Source: Chara braunii
Taxonomy: Eukaryota; Streptophyta; Charophyceae; Charales; Characeae
NCBI GenBank assembly: GCA_003427395.1
Contig: BFEA01000002.1
Span: 97,378 to 125,680 of the forward strand
Direction of reading: 5' to 3'
DNA length: 28,303 nt
Positions within the stretch are counted from its first letter, which is position 1. The number at the start of each line of letters is the position of its first letter. Both the position numbers and the translations under genes were made by a program. Positions 1 to 8,873 of the stretch are shown one piece after another. The notes below the pieces were generated by a model. The model was not told where the DNA came from, ran no database searches, and saw nothing but the letters and a program-made list of their open reading frames with translations.

Positions 1-280
1 ACCTTAACCAAAATCAAAGTAGACTATCACTCACCCACACCAGATGAAAAACTCTACAAACTGTCGGTTCACACCTATATATATAGCATTGTTTGCCCGA
101 AAAACAAATATCCCCGCACCCGCTCAAACCCCGCTCAAGGCGCTTTGAGCGCGGGATTGAGCGGCGCTCAAAAACTTCAGCTCCGACTGTGTGCTCAATC
201 AGCGCGCAGTTTCCTAGTCGGAGGGACCCCCTCTGAGTGAGCTGTCGAAAACTTTGATATCTTCTTAGTCATCCATAAGG
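1..280. other. 5' flank with TATA-like run and CTCAA/TTGAG palindromes
   Basis: No gene is visible. A TATA-like run (TATATATATAG) lies near 76-88. From about 119 to 176 the motif CGCTCAA appears several times together with its complement TTGAGCG, so this short stretch can fold into small GC-rich hairpins (for example CGCTCAAGGCGCTTTGAGCG at 132-151). The block resembles the AACG-type palindrome clusters near 14.05 and 15.95 kb. It could be the 5' UTR or promoter of the downstream LINE, or the end of an unrelated element. Confidence 0.4.
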
Positions 281-998
281 ATGGGCAATGATGTGAACGA
301 TGACCTGCTGAGTAGGGAGCCTTCGAGGTCTTCGATGGAGAGCTCGACCCACTCAAAAGCACAGAGGATCGTAGAAAGAGAGTCTCAGGGACCCGAACTC
401 CAGACAAGGAGTGGACCGCAATAGACAAGCAGATACAGTCCCAAGAAGTCACGTTGAAACAGTAAAGCGCATAGTGTTGCTTTTGATGTGTACACAAGCA
501 AGGGAAGACACCTACTTCATAGTTCTCTCCAATACAGAAGTACCATCATATCTCCCATCAGACGAAAATGACAAAACACTTACTCCATCAACCATCATGC
601 AGTTAACCAGGCGCCTATACGGAGAGCACGTCCCAACCAAAATCATCCCCAACTCCTCAATGATTAACATTATCTGTGAAACTTCACAAGGGTTTGTGAA
701 ACTGTACTTTCCGCTGATGGATGCACATATCCCCTCAAAGTCTACAGAGATGCTAGTGAAGTGGTACCGCATGGATGTTGTAAGAGAGAGGAACACACAA
801 GAACTGACTCAAGTGAAGGTGTTCCACGAGATAAGCGCGCTTGTTCTACAAAACCTAAATAAGAAACTGAGACCCGAGGAAGGTCTCCATTCAGACTTCA
901 TGATCTCAAGTTTAACGAAGGACTGGGCAGCTCACTCGCATGCAAACTCCTCCAGGGGCAGTTCAAGATGCAGCATGCACTTGCAATCCACGGCATAA
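281..998 (+). pseudogene. LINE ORF1-like region, frameshifted
   Basis: An ATG at 281 opens a 47-codon frame that stops at 422-424. The neighbouring frame then stays open from 411 to 998 (about 195 codons). The two overlap, as expected if one ORF was broken by a frameshift. The longer part is rich in charged and polar residues. I see no RNA-recognition motif or zinc knuckle of the kind often found in LINE ORF1 proteins, so the ORF1 call rests mainly on position just upstream of the endonuclease. It could instead be an N-terminal extension of ORF2 or a captured fragment. Confidence 0.4.
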
Positions 999-1104
999 GC
1001 CCGGCCACCAGAAAGGTCAGAAACTGCAGATCAAGAATATGCAACCCAAAGTGCGCAGTACCGCATCCAAGAACAAGCAAGAGAACAACGCCTAAAAGGA
1101 TAAT

Positions 1105-2156
1105 CTCATAATTGCAACCTGGAACGGGCAGGGGCTGGGGGACACAGGGCCAGATACAATCGAAGACGAGTCAAAGGTTGGATGCACGAACGAAAAACAA
1201 ACTGTCTCCTATTACAAGAGACCAAGTTGGACGAGGATAAGTTGGCAAGCTTGGGCAACTGGTGGGACGCCCCACAGATTGGGGCTCCCGCACAAGAAAC
1301 GAGGGGAGGAGTGTGGATTCTGCTGCATAGAGACCTTCCGATGAAGGTAGTGGATGCAAAGGCGGATATTTGGGGAAGGTGGGCGTAACGAGGGGAGGAG
1401 TGGGTGATTATGACGATTTATGCACACATAGAGGTTAGTAAAAGGGCAAACTTTTATGCAAACTTGATCCCTCATATTCTAAGGATAGAGAACCTGATCA
1501 TTGTTGGAGACTGGAATCTATCATTGGATGAGGCACTGAGAACGGACTCGAGTATGGAGGAGAGGAGGGATGTGAAGACCCTGCTGGAACTTGCTACGGA
1601 ACTGAACCTGTCGGATCTCTTCAGACTGCTAACATCGGAGGACCCGGGGTACACATGGTTGTCGCACAATCAGAGACAAAGAGGATTAGTGGTAAGAAGA
1701 AGGTTGGACTGCCTCCTAGTGGCCAACTCGATTCTAGAGGGAGTCACTGCGGTGAGACAGATCAGCAATCCACTATCCGCTCACAAGCCAGTGATTGCAG
1801 ACGTCAAGCTTCGAGTAGGCATCAAAAGAGGGAGAGGATTCTTTCGTCTGAACACACAAAACTTGGAGGATCTTGGGTTGATGGAATGGGTGGACCAGTA
1901 CATGAAGGACTGGGAGGAAACCATACAAAACTTCCCATCAGGAAAGGAGTGGGTAGAGGGGGGTTTAGCTATCATCTCAAGTGTCCTTAATGTTTGCTCA
2001 AAGATTCTGGCTAAGGTAAGAAACGCAAAAGAAGCAGAATGCAAACGACGAGTAGAAGAGGCGGAAGACAAAATGGAGGGGCACCCCATATCCGTACACT
2101 TAGGCTGCGGAGAGAGAAAAGCGGATGGCAGAATGGGACGAACTCCAACTAGCTAA
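1105..2156 (+). pseudogene. LINE ORF2, AP-endonuclease domain
   Basis: This part nicks target DNA to prime reverse transcription in LINEs. Visible landmarks in order are: IIATWNGQGLG at about 1108 (start of the exonuclease-endonuclease-phosphatase fold), LLLQETKL near 1204 (catalytic Glu), GGVWILL near 1309, VGDWNLSLD at about 1503 (GDWN motif), GYTWLS near 1648, RLDCLLV near 1704 and SAHKPVIADV near 1779. The last block is normally SDH, so the Asp paired with the catalytic His has become Ala. Frame changes near 1150 and 1390 break the domain into three pieces. It leads into the RT segment that begins near 2125. Confidence 0.85.
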
Positions 2157-3206
2157 AGAGAGGAGGTGGATAGACATACTTAAGGAAAAGGGGATCGAGA
2201 CCAGCGACAAGATGGACAAAGAAACCTTTCAAAGGCTTCTCCCCCGTCAGACACTGCAGCAAATGATAGAGTTGAAGCATCCATTTGACGGTACAACACC
2301 GATGGTTTCCACAACAGCAGAAATGCTGGACTACGCCAGATTGTACTATGAGGACATCCTCACCACTCGCCGCCCACCGGACGACGCCTACACGAGTCTC
2401 ACGACAATATCTAATATGTGGGAAGACACTAGAGTGAGGGTCTCAACTCCGACAAAACTGGATCTGAACAGACCCCTTACACTAGAAGAGACTACTCAAA
2501 CTTTGAAGTCCATGGCAAGGGGCAAGTCTCCAGAGGTGGATAGACTGACAATGGAATTCTACGTCAAGTGCTGGAACGCGGTGGGACCACCCCTCGTAGA
2601 GTTGTACATTGAGGTGCTGACCGGGGGCAAACTGGGGGAGAGGATGACCCACAAAGTGATTTCGGTGCTGTTCAAGAAAGGGGACAAGGCGGAGGTAAGA
2701 AATTGGCGTTCGTTCTCCCTGCCGAACGTATCTTATAAGATTCTAGCGAAGACGCTCGCAAATAGGTTGGGTCGATACCTACCTAAACTGGTGGAAAAGG
2801 ACCAGGGCATGTTTGTTCAAGGAAGATCGATCTTCAACAACATAGCGACAACTATTGAAGTGCTAGAGGTGGTGCAAGCAGAGAACTTAGATACAACAGT
2901 GCTTCTAATTGATCTAGAGAAGGCATATGATAAAGTGGGCTTTGGGGAAGGCTTCTGCAAATGGGTGGTGGCGCTGTATACGCTCGTCATATCAGCGGCG
3001 ATTCAGCGGTCATGGTCAACAGATTCATATCCTCCCCGTTTAGATTGACGAGATCACTGCGACAGGGTTGCCCTCTAGCGCCTCTCTTGTTTTTACTGCA
3101 AAGGAAAGTATTGCTGAACCGGATTCAGAAACACCCGTTGATCCATGGAATAGGTCTGGGTAACGAGGCATACTTTGGGAGGGAACTGCATGCTTTGGTG
3201 GGATAA
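2125..3206 (+). pseudogene. LINE ORF2, reverse transcriptase, N-terminal half
   Basis: The segment includes ARGKSPEVDRL (normally GKSPGPDG), LFKKGDKAEVRNWRSFSLPN, ILAKTLANRL, DQGMFVQGRSI and LLIDLEKAYDKV, the RT block that carries the first catalytic Asp. After the last motif about 15-20 residues expected before GFGEGFCKWV seem to be missing. The frame then shifts near 2960 and continues with RQGCPLAPLLF. Homology stops at about IHGIGLGN (3150-3165), just before the FADD-type catalytic block, where foreign DNA begins. The remainder of the RT resumes near 4505. Confidence 0.88.
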
Positions 3207-3349
3207 GGGGGGGGAAGGTGGCACTGTCCCAAGTTGGGGCTGTGATGGGTTGCCTGCAATCTGGGTAATCCGTTTCGGCGAAGGCAACATTGGGACAGGG
3301 TGGAATGGAGGGGAGGGGGGAGACTAATCTTAGGTGTAAACACTAATTA

Positions 3350-3860
3350 TGCTATATCAAGCTTAGTACCTGTTTTTTGTAATCCTAGGCGATTTTTGGT
3401 TTTCCCTTTGTATAAAATACATGTTTTTAGAGATGGTAGAATCCTGACTGATGTCTGCAAAGTTAATGTGTCTCGGGCTCTTGGTTTGCCGATGCTAGAA
3501 CGACGCTGGCCGGTGCTGGGGTGTTAGCCCTGTGACCTGTTAGTAACAGGAGCGTGAGGCCTGGTAGAGAGATCTAGGGATTAGTCGAGGGAGGAAGGCA
3601 ATCCAGTGGCGAACTGGGGGGAGCTGCCTTGACAACCTAATGGGCCGGGTTAGGTCTTGGTGGCAAGATCACATCAGCTATGGCTGGCATTGGTTAGGAA
3701 AGTATTGTCTCTGGGGTTGTGTGTTTGGTATAAGGGATGACTAGGTTGCTCATGGATTGTGAGGCCAGGCATTGCTGTTATAGTATAGCCTTTTCACAAC
3801 AACAAGTGCTTCTAGTTTTAAGGGATGTCTAGTAAAAAAAAATAAAATAAATAAATCATG
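3350..3860 (+). repeat. Tandem unit 1 within the LINE insertion
   Basis: This unit aligns with 3872-4347 at an offset of about 518 nt. Shared blocks include GAACGACGCTGGCCGG, GAGATCT.GGGATTAGTCGAGGGAGGAAG and CAATCCAGTGGCGAACTGGGG. It ends in an A/T-rich tail (about 3833-3857, A-runs with TAAA steps), as expected of a retroposon 3' end. No ORF is supported. Confidence 0.75.
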
Positions 3861-3871
3861 TTGTATCCATG

Positions 3872-4347
3872 TGGTATTCAGCTTTCTGGTGTTTTGTAAT
3901 TCTTGGCGGCATTTGGCCTTTTTCCTGATTCGGGATATAGGATTTCAGAGATGGTAGAATCCGGGCTGATATCTGCATAAGTTGCTTTGTTCTGTGCCCC
4001 TGGTATGCCGATGCCAGAACGACGCTGGCCGGAGCTGGGGCGTTGCCCTGTAACCTGCAAATGACAGGAGTGTGAGGCCTTGTAGAGAGATCTGGGGATT
4101 AGTCGAGGGAGGAAGACAATCCAGTGGCGAACTGGGGGGTGCTATCATGACAACCTATGGGTCCAGGTTCAGTCTAGGTGGCAAGAACAGGATAGCTATG
4201 GTTGATGTTCACTAGGATGGCATTGTCTCTGAGATGTAATAGCCTGGTTCAGGGAGGGCTAGGGGTTGTTATAGGATTAGAAGGCCAGATTTGCTGATAT
4301 AGCATAAATTTCTATAACCTTTTACTTATTCACATTTTTCATAGAAG
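3872..4347 (+). repeat. Tandem unit 2 within the LINE insertion
   Basis: The second copy of the unit at 3350-3860 is clearly diverged but collinear throughout. It is followed by the (ATC)n tract at 4358-4415 instead of an A-rich tail. The two copies with different simple 3' tails look like two successive insertions of the same non-coding retroposon, or a duplicated 3' UTR. Confidence 0.75.
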
Positions 4348-4355
4348 CATTAGAA

Positions 4356-4357
<2 letters not shown>

Positions 4358-4415
<58 letters not shown>
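4358..4415. repeat. (ATC)n microsatellite
   Basis: An uninterrupted TCA/ATC trinucleotide run, followed by degenerate ATC repeats up to about 4436. Its translation as poly-Asp, poly-Met or poly-His in small ORFs is an artefact of the repeat. Confidence 0.95.
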
Positions 4416-4505
4416 AATTACCACAATCATCATCATATGAGGGATGCTGAGCCCGGTTCTCAGCTTGAAAAAAAAAGAAAAAAAAAAAAGAAAAAAGAAA
4501 AAAAA

Positions 4506-5560
4506 GAATGCAGAGTAAAAGCGCAGGTGGATGATCTGTTTGCCGTATGTGAAAACACGGTACCGGCGCTGACAACATTGAAGGAAACCATGCATGAGTA
4601 TGCCACACTATCGGAAGCTTCAGTCAATTGGTCCAAATCATCATACCTGCTGCCCAGCCAATTCGTATTAAGGGTAGAACGGGGTATGAAGAGGGTAGAT
4701 GAAGGGGAAGAGGAAATATTTCTAGTGGCGTTAGTCAGTTTGCAGGTGGAAACTTCTTCACAAGGCCTTCTCCTGCAAGCCAGGATTGCCACAAGGTTGA
4801 ACCTCTGGGGTTCTGTCGGGCACTTATCATTGATTGGCAGAGCTTTAGTGGCGAATGTAGCACTGCTCTCGATCCTGTGGTTCGTATGCATGGTCAGAGA
4901 AATCTCAGAAGGGGTGTAGTCCGCAGTACGCAGACTGGTGGCCCGATTCCTGTGGAAACCAAGATCCAGAAGTGAATAGGAATTTGTAATAAAAATTGTG
5001 TGGGATCTGCTAACGTTCCCCCTGACAAAAGAGAGCCTTGGAACGTGGGATCCTGGTAGGAAGAACAGAGTGCAACTGCAGACATGGGTATGCAAAGTGG
5101 GCATGGCAGACTGCGATGAAGACTGCATAGCACTGACAGAGAGTTTGCTGATGCGCAAATGGGGACTAAGCAGACCAGAGGATGTCCGAGTCTGCTTGTT
5201 TATGGACTCCTTCAGGCAGAAGCGACCACGGTCCAGATTCTGGAACACCATTCTGAGGGTCTGGAAGGACCTACTGCCACATACTCTATCGCCACCTCAA
5301 ACCAAGGAAGAAGTGCTGACCCAACAACTCTTCGAAAACCCCTGCATTCCTGCACCCGATGGACAGGCATTCCCGGCAGACGGCTCTCCAGCAACCTTCG
5401 GGCTAGCTTGGGTAAGGAAGGAGTCACTCAAATTAGAGATCTTTGGTCAGTCCTACAGGGGGATTGGGAGTCACTAACAGTAATCAGAACCCGCCTATCT
5501 GGATTGAGAAGAGTGGAAGATAACTGGCGGGCCATTCGGCAAGCAATCTCCCAAGACTGA
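4506..5560 (+). pseudogene. LINE ORF2, reverse transcriptase, C-terminal half
   Basis: RT homology resumes with ECRVKAQVDDLFAVCENT, the block carrying the catalytic Asp pair (usually ADD, here VDD). It goes on through EASVNWSKSSYLLP and a thumb-like RRLVARFLWKP. From 4506 to 5477 the reading frame is constant apart from in-frame TAG stops at about 4917 and 4974. After a frameshift near 5460 it continues as WESLTVIRTRLSGLRR to 5560. The segment fits the palm/thumb and the linker towards the C-terminal zinc-binding part. The upstream junction at the A-rich run marks the right edge of the inserted DNA. Confidence 0.85.
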
Positions 5561-5630
5561 CTCAGAATCGTTAGGACCAGAGGACGTAGACCCAGAGTAC
5601 ACCCGGTATGTTGCAGATAAGGAGGGAGAA

Positions 5631-6626
5631 GTGGAGGTGCTCTGGAAAATGAACGAAGTGTTGTCAAGTGGATTCCGAAGAGTTGAAGAATGGGCATGCG
5701 AAGGTCATGACAACAGACTGAGGAAGCTGGGGGAGATAACAGTTCAACGGTGGTCTAACCCACCACAGGCCAGAATTGTGGAGCAACAACATCCGGGAAA
5801 TCTGACTGTGGTTACCTGGGTTGGCTGCGCCGGACTAGGACAGTTACGGATTGAACCGCTGGCCTGGAGCTGGAACAGTCAGAATCCAGCGGACACAACT
5901 GGGATTAGTCTTGCTGAGTATGATTCGAGAATTGAGTACAGACTCACCAACAGGGCTCCCAAGAAACCAGCAACAGTTGCGGTGTCCAGATGGCCGGCAG
6001 TGCTTGGAGAAAACCTCCTGGTAACCGAATCACAGTTTGAAGCTCTGTGGAAAATCCTCTGTGAACTACTGAATGGTAAACAGGTGAGCCTGTTCTGGCT
6101 GCTATCCATGTTTGTCACCCCCTCTGCAATCTGGCTGTTGAGCCGAGGAGTAAAAGTGGAGCTGGGCTGTTCAAGGTGCAGATGGCGGTTTGAATCCACA
6201 AGGCATTTGTGGTGGGACTCTTAGCGTATCTAGCGGTGGTGCATCATTGGAAGAAGATGAGATGGGGCTGTTTAGACTGGGAGGAGCGATGGGTATTGCC
6301 GGGTTTCCCGCCCACTGGCCTGCAGGGACGGAAAGGCTGCGGGTACATAGCTCAGGTTATAGTGGGCATAACATGTGAACTCATCTGGGCAGACAAAGTG
6401 TCCCCTCTCGGATGTGGAAATCAAAGGAAGAATCAAAGCGAGCATCAAGCACGCAATAAGGGTGGACTGGAGGAGGAAGACGAAAGCCTGGAAAGGGAGC
6501 AGGAAACATAAGGCCTGGTTTCTACACACATGGGCACGTCGAAACCAACTCGCAGCAGTACACTCAAGCCGGGGTTTGGTTATCTTAAATTGGATCCTGG
6601 AACCAGAATGGAGAGCAACAGTTTAG
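5631..6626 (+). pseudogene. LINE ORF2, C-terminal zinc-knuckle region
   Basis: The ORF at 5631-6224 ends in CSRCRWRFESTRHLWWDS (about 6171-6224). This fits the zf-RVT segment at the end of plant LINE ORF2 proteins, where C..C is followed by ES..HLWW and a further Cys; here the expected Cys after HLWWD is Ser. After the stop, frames at 6209-6511 and 6375-6626 carry Trp-rich and basic sequence (VHHWKKMRWGC, RRKTKAWKGSRKHKAWF), consistent with the tail of ORF2 in shifted frames. It probably assisted RNA binding in the parent element. Confidence 0.7.
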
Positions 6627-7060
6627 GTGGCCACGTGGAGGCAGATAGAGTATACCGGTGAATACCAGGGCACTCGGTCTTGTGGGACTACATTAGATAG
6701 TTAGAGTGCCCACTGGAATAACCAGGACACTCGGTTGCTAAGGCCGCAATGGGCCCGTAGGAGAGTGTCGGTAGGATCCGGACGTGGTCTTCTAGGCCGC
6801 GGTAGTTCCAGATGTAATCTAGGGAGTAGCAACTAGTTTTAGCTGAGTTCCAGTTACATTTTGACAATGAATAGGTCAGCCCTACTAGAGATCAGTTTCA
6901 GTTTCTGGCACTACCTTTATCGAATATGGTAACATCATCAAGAATTGTTTAACCTCAGTGCAGATAAGGAAGGGAGTTAGGTCCTTAGAACTCAGAAGTT
7001 GTGAGTTCTGCAGGCAAGTGCATGTAAGCTAAGCTGGCTGATGTTGTCAGTACTCCGGGT
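6627..7060. other. Non-coding stretch, probably LINE 3' UTR
   Basis: No coding homology is seen. A short imperfect direct repeat occurs (ATACCAGGGCACTCGGT at about 6662 and ATAACCAGGACACTCGGT at about 6717). No poly(A) tail marks the end of the LINE. Confidence 0.4.
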
Positions 7061-7061
7061 C

Positions 7062-7122
7062 GAATTGTGAGGTCCCCAGCCTCCTTTCTAATGCTACAAT
7101 GAATTGTGAGGTCCCCAGCCTC
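7062..7122. repeat. 22-bp direct repeat
   Basis: GAATTGTGAGGTCCCCAGCC plus TC occurs at 7062-7083 and again, identical, at 7101-7122. The 39-bp period suggests a local tandem duplication. A T-rich tract follows at 7136-7170. Confidence 0.9.
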
Positions 7123-7185
7123 TCGTCTATTTCATCTTTATTTTTTCTTCTTTTTTCTTTTTTCTTTTTTAACTTCGAGATACCA

Positions 7186-7217
7186 CTTAGGGAGGTGGTA
7201 AGAGCAGCCTCCCTAAG
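7186..7217. repeat. Perfect 10-bp hairpin with tRNA-like neighbourhood
   Basis: CTTAGGGAGG (7186-7195) pairs exactly with CCTCCCTAAG (7208-7217) across a 12-nt loop. The loop TGGTAAGAGCAG and the following CCCCGGTTGAAGGCTCC resemble tRNA A- and B-box regions, but the cloverleaf cannot be completed. It may be the decayed head of a tRNA-derived SINE or an unrelated fold. Confidence 0.5.
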
Positions 7218-7299
7218 CGGGTCCCCGGTTGAAGGCTCCATCTATTGGTGGGGAGCTGCACCTGCGGGAAACCGGGTCCAGCGTCCCTCATATTACAGG

Positions 7300-8480
7300 A
7301 CATATCAATGACTGACAAATGTTTGGACAACTGACATATGCTGGCAGAGTTCGCTGTCCTTCCTGTTGGCTGTCCCCCCTATTTCATCTTTCTAGTAGTG
7401 CGCATTTATCTCATCCTCTCACGGAGGAACACCAACCAACCTGGATCTCTCCCCAGCCCACGGGGTAGGTTGGCACCACAGCTGTGGTGTGAGAGCAAGG
7501 CTGTACTAGTCCCTAATCACGGTGATGAGGGGTGGGCAGGCATTGCTGATGGGGGAACTATGCAGCGACAATATTGGCCATTAGACACCGCCATGTGGGG
7601 TTGGGGGGTGGGGGTAGGGAGAGTGCAATGACTGGCCATTGCTCCAGGTAAAACAGTTTGACAATGCACTTCACGCAATCCCGCGAACACAACACACCCC
7701 AACGCGACCCCGCCGGACCCGAAACCTAGGTTGTATACATTCACCATTATCCGCTTTTTTATTTTTTTTTACCGGCCCTTCTTTCTTTCTTTTGCCAGAA
7801 ACCCATATGGGGTATGAATTAATGGGCCTAGCTGCACTGAGCTCGCCATTCACAAAAGACAAAACATATGGAAGTGCATCTTTCCATGTTCTTGCGGAAA
7901 GTTCATTGTCGAATTCCACCTTTGGAGAGCAGTGCAGAGAGGACCAATGGTGAAGGCTTTCCTTTCTCGAACAGACCGTGGTCATCTGGTGATGCAGGGT
8001 TTTTGCCCTCTCCCTTTATGTTTTTGGTTCATTACCGCCATATCTGAAATGGGACTGGCGGTCCCCCTCTCTAGCTTGATGTGCACCGCCCCAAAGAGGA
8101 CTCACAGACCACCTTCGACAAAAGAAGGTGAACATGTGCAGCCAATGGGGAAGCACCAAGTTCACCGTCTGCCTCAATAAGCCAACATGAATACAAAGAG
8201 AATGGCCTTGCTGCGATCCATGGCAATCGCCGGTGGCAAGGAGTGTCACACAATAAGGAGGTCCCTATGACCGAAACAGGAGCAATGCTAGTCGGACTAG
8301 GCCCCCGGGCCCAAGTCCCACTAGCTTGGTTTTGATTCCTATACCCGGTGCGGCACGGTGCGGCGGGGGGTGGCACCGTGTGACACCATTTGGAAGCTTT
8401 TTCCTTCTCGTTTTGTTTTCGAACTTTTTTTCAGGGATTATGAAAACTGTGAGATAAATATATATTGACTACATATATAG
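7300..8480. other. Non-coding stretch without a supported gene
   Basis: Only short ORFs without recognisable domains are present. The stretch includes one copy of a dispersed repeat (7841-7915, listed separately) and a small GC-rich tandem (GCGGCACGGT type) near 8348-8366. The rest shows no structure that I can support. Confidence 0.5.
7841..7915 (+). repeat. Dispersed SINE-like repeat, fragment E
   Basis: Contains CACAAAAGACAAAACATATGG followed by a segment ending TTTCCATGTTCTTGCGG. The same order of blocks is seen near 14697-14765 and 16868-16935. It represents only the 3' part of the family. Confidence 0.7.
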
Positions 8481-8482
8481 TC

Positions 8483-8556
8483 AAACAGAGCTGCTCGGTA
8501 AACCGTAGGCAGAGAGGGAGAAGAGGACAACAAACGAAGGGGCTGTGACAAACTGT
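8483..8556 (+). mobile_element. 3' internal end and LTR start of a + strand LTR relative
   Basis: The + strand text TAGTCAAACA.AGCTGC.CGGTA, then a purine-rich stretch with GAGGACAACAAA, then TGTGACAAAC matches the - strand of 11345-11395, where the same order forms the polypurine-tract end of the large element followed by its LTR start TGTGACGAAC. This is therefore a fragment of a related element in the opposite orientation, with its LTR beginning at about 8544. Confidence 0.65.
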
Positions 8557-8665
8557 TTCGCCAGAGTTTCACCGACTCATCAGGAGGCTGAACCCTCTCT
8601 ATATATATCCTCCTGATGAGTAGATGAAACTCCAACAAAACAGTTTGTCACAGCCTCTCGTTTGT
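8530..8665. repeat. 136-bp inverted repeat with hammerhead-like cores
   Basis: The arms, about 8530-8588 and 8607-8665, are inverted copies with several mismatches, joined by a CTCTCTATATATAT centre. The - strand of the left arm reads CTGATGA, then a 17-nt segment able to form a 5-pair stem, then GAAAC. It continues ACAGTTTGTC, able to form a 3-pair stem ending in GTC. These are the conserved positions of a hammerhead ribozyme core. A canonical stem I is not found next to the core. The right arm carries a decayed version on the + strand (GAAAC changed to AAAAC). Confidence 0.75.
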
Positions 8666-8873
8666 GACGCGCAACCTCACGCCCTGTGCTGTCTTCCGTT
8701 CGGAGTGTTTTCGATTGCGGAAGGGGGCCGTGGACAAACAGGAAGATGGGGTGTGCCAAGGATTTTTGGAAATTGAGTGCGGGGATAAGGACAGAACCGA
8801 AATCCCCTGTGTTGGTCCGACTTAGTAAGAGGGAAGGGTCCGTCACTGCGCGGGATGTTCGATGCGGGGAAAT

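Larger units (their letters stand above)
3207..4505. mobile_element. Insertion splitting the LINE reverse transcriptase
   Basis: About 1.3 kb with no coding homology separates the RQGCPLAP block from the QVDDLFAV block of the LINE RT. It contains a G-rich lead-in (3190-3330), two related units of about 0.5 kb and an A-rich run at 4468-4506 directly before RT homology resumes. The A-rich end suggests a retroposed sequence in + orientation. No clean target duplication was found, so a composite origin is possible. Confidence 0.6.
281..6626 (+). mobile_element. Degenerate L1-like LINE retrotransposon, interrupted
   Basis: The + strand carries, in order, an ORF1-like stretch, an AP-endonuclease domain, a reverse transcriptase and a cysteine-rich C-terminal segment, which is the layout of plant L1-type LINEs. 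Reading frames change repeatedly (near 1150, 1390, 2130, 2960, 5460, 5570 and 6220) and several in-frame stops occur, so it is a dead copy. The RT is split by inserted DNA between about 3170 and 4505. No RNase H domain was seen. A 3' tail is not obvious; sequence after 6626 may be 3' UTR. No target-site duplication could be defined. Confidence 0.85.

Noticed and set aside
195-497. 100-codon - strand ORF at the left edge
   Set aside because: Overlaps the + strand ORF1-like start and has no recognisable feature.
4339-4608. Poly-Asp/Met/Phe ORFs on the - strand
   Set aside because: Produced by the (ATC)n and A-rich tracts.
4460-5251. 263-codon - strand ORF
   Set aside because: Antisense shadow of the LINE RT; contains no recognisable domain, and the + strand frame carries the conserved motifs.
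7186-7240. tRNA gene
   Set aside because: Only A/B-box-like words are present; acceptor and anticodon stems cannot be formed.
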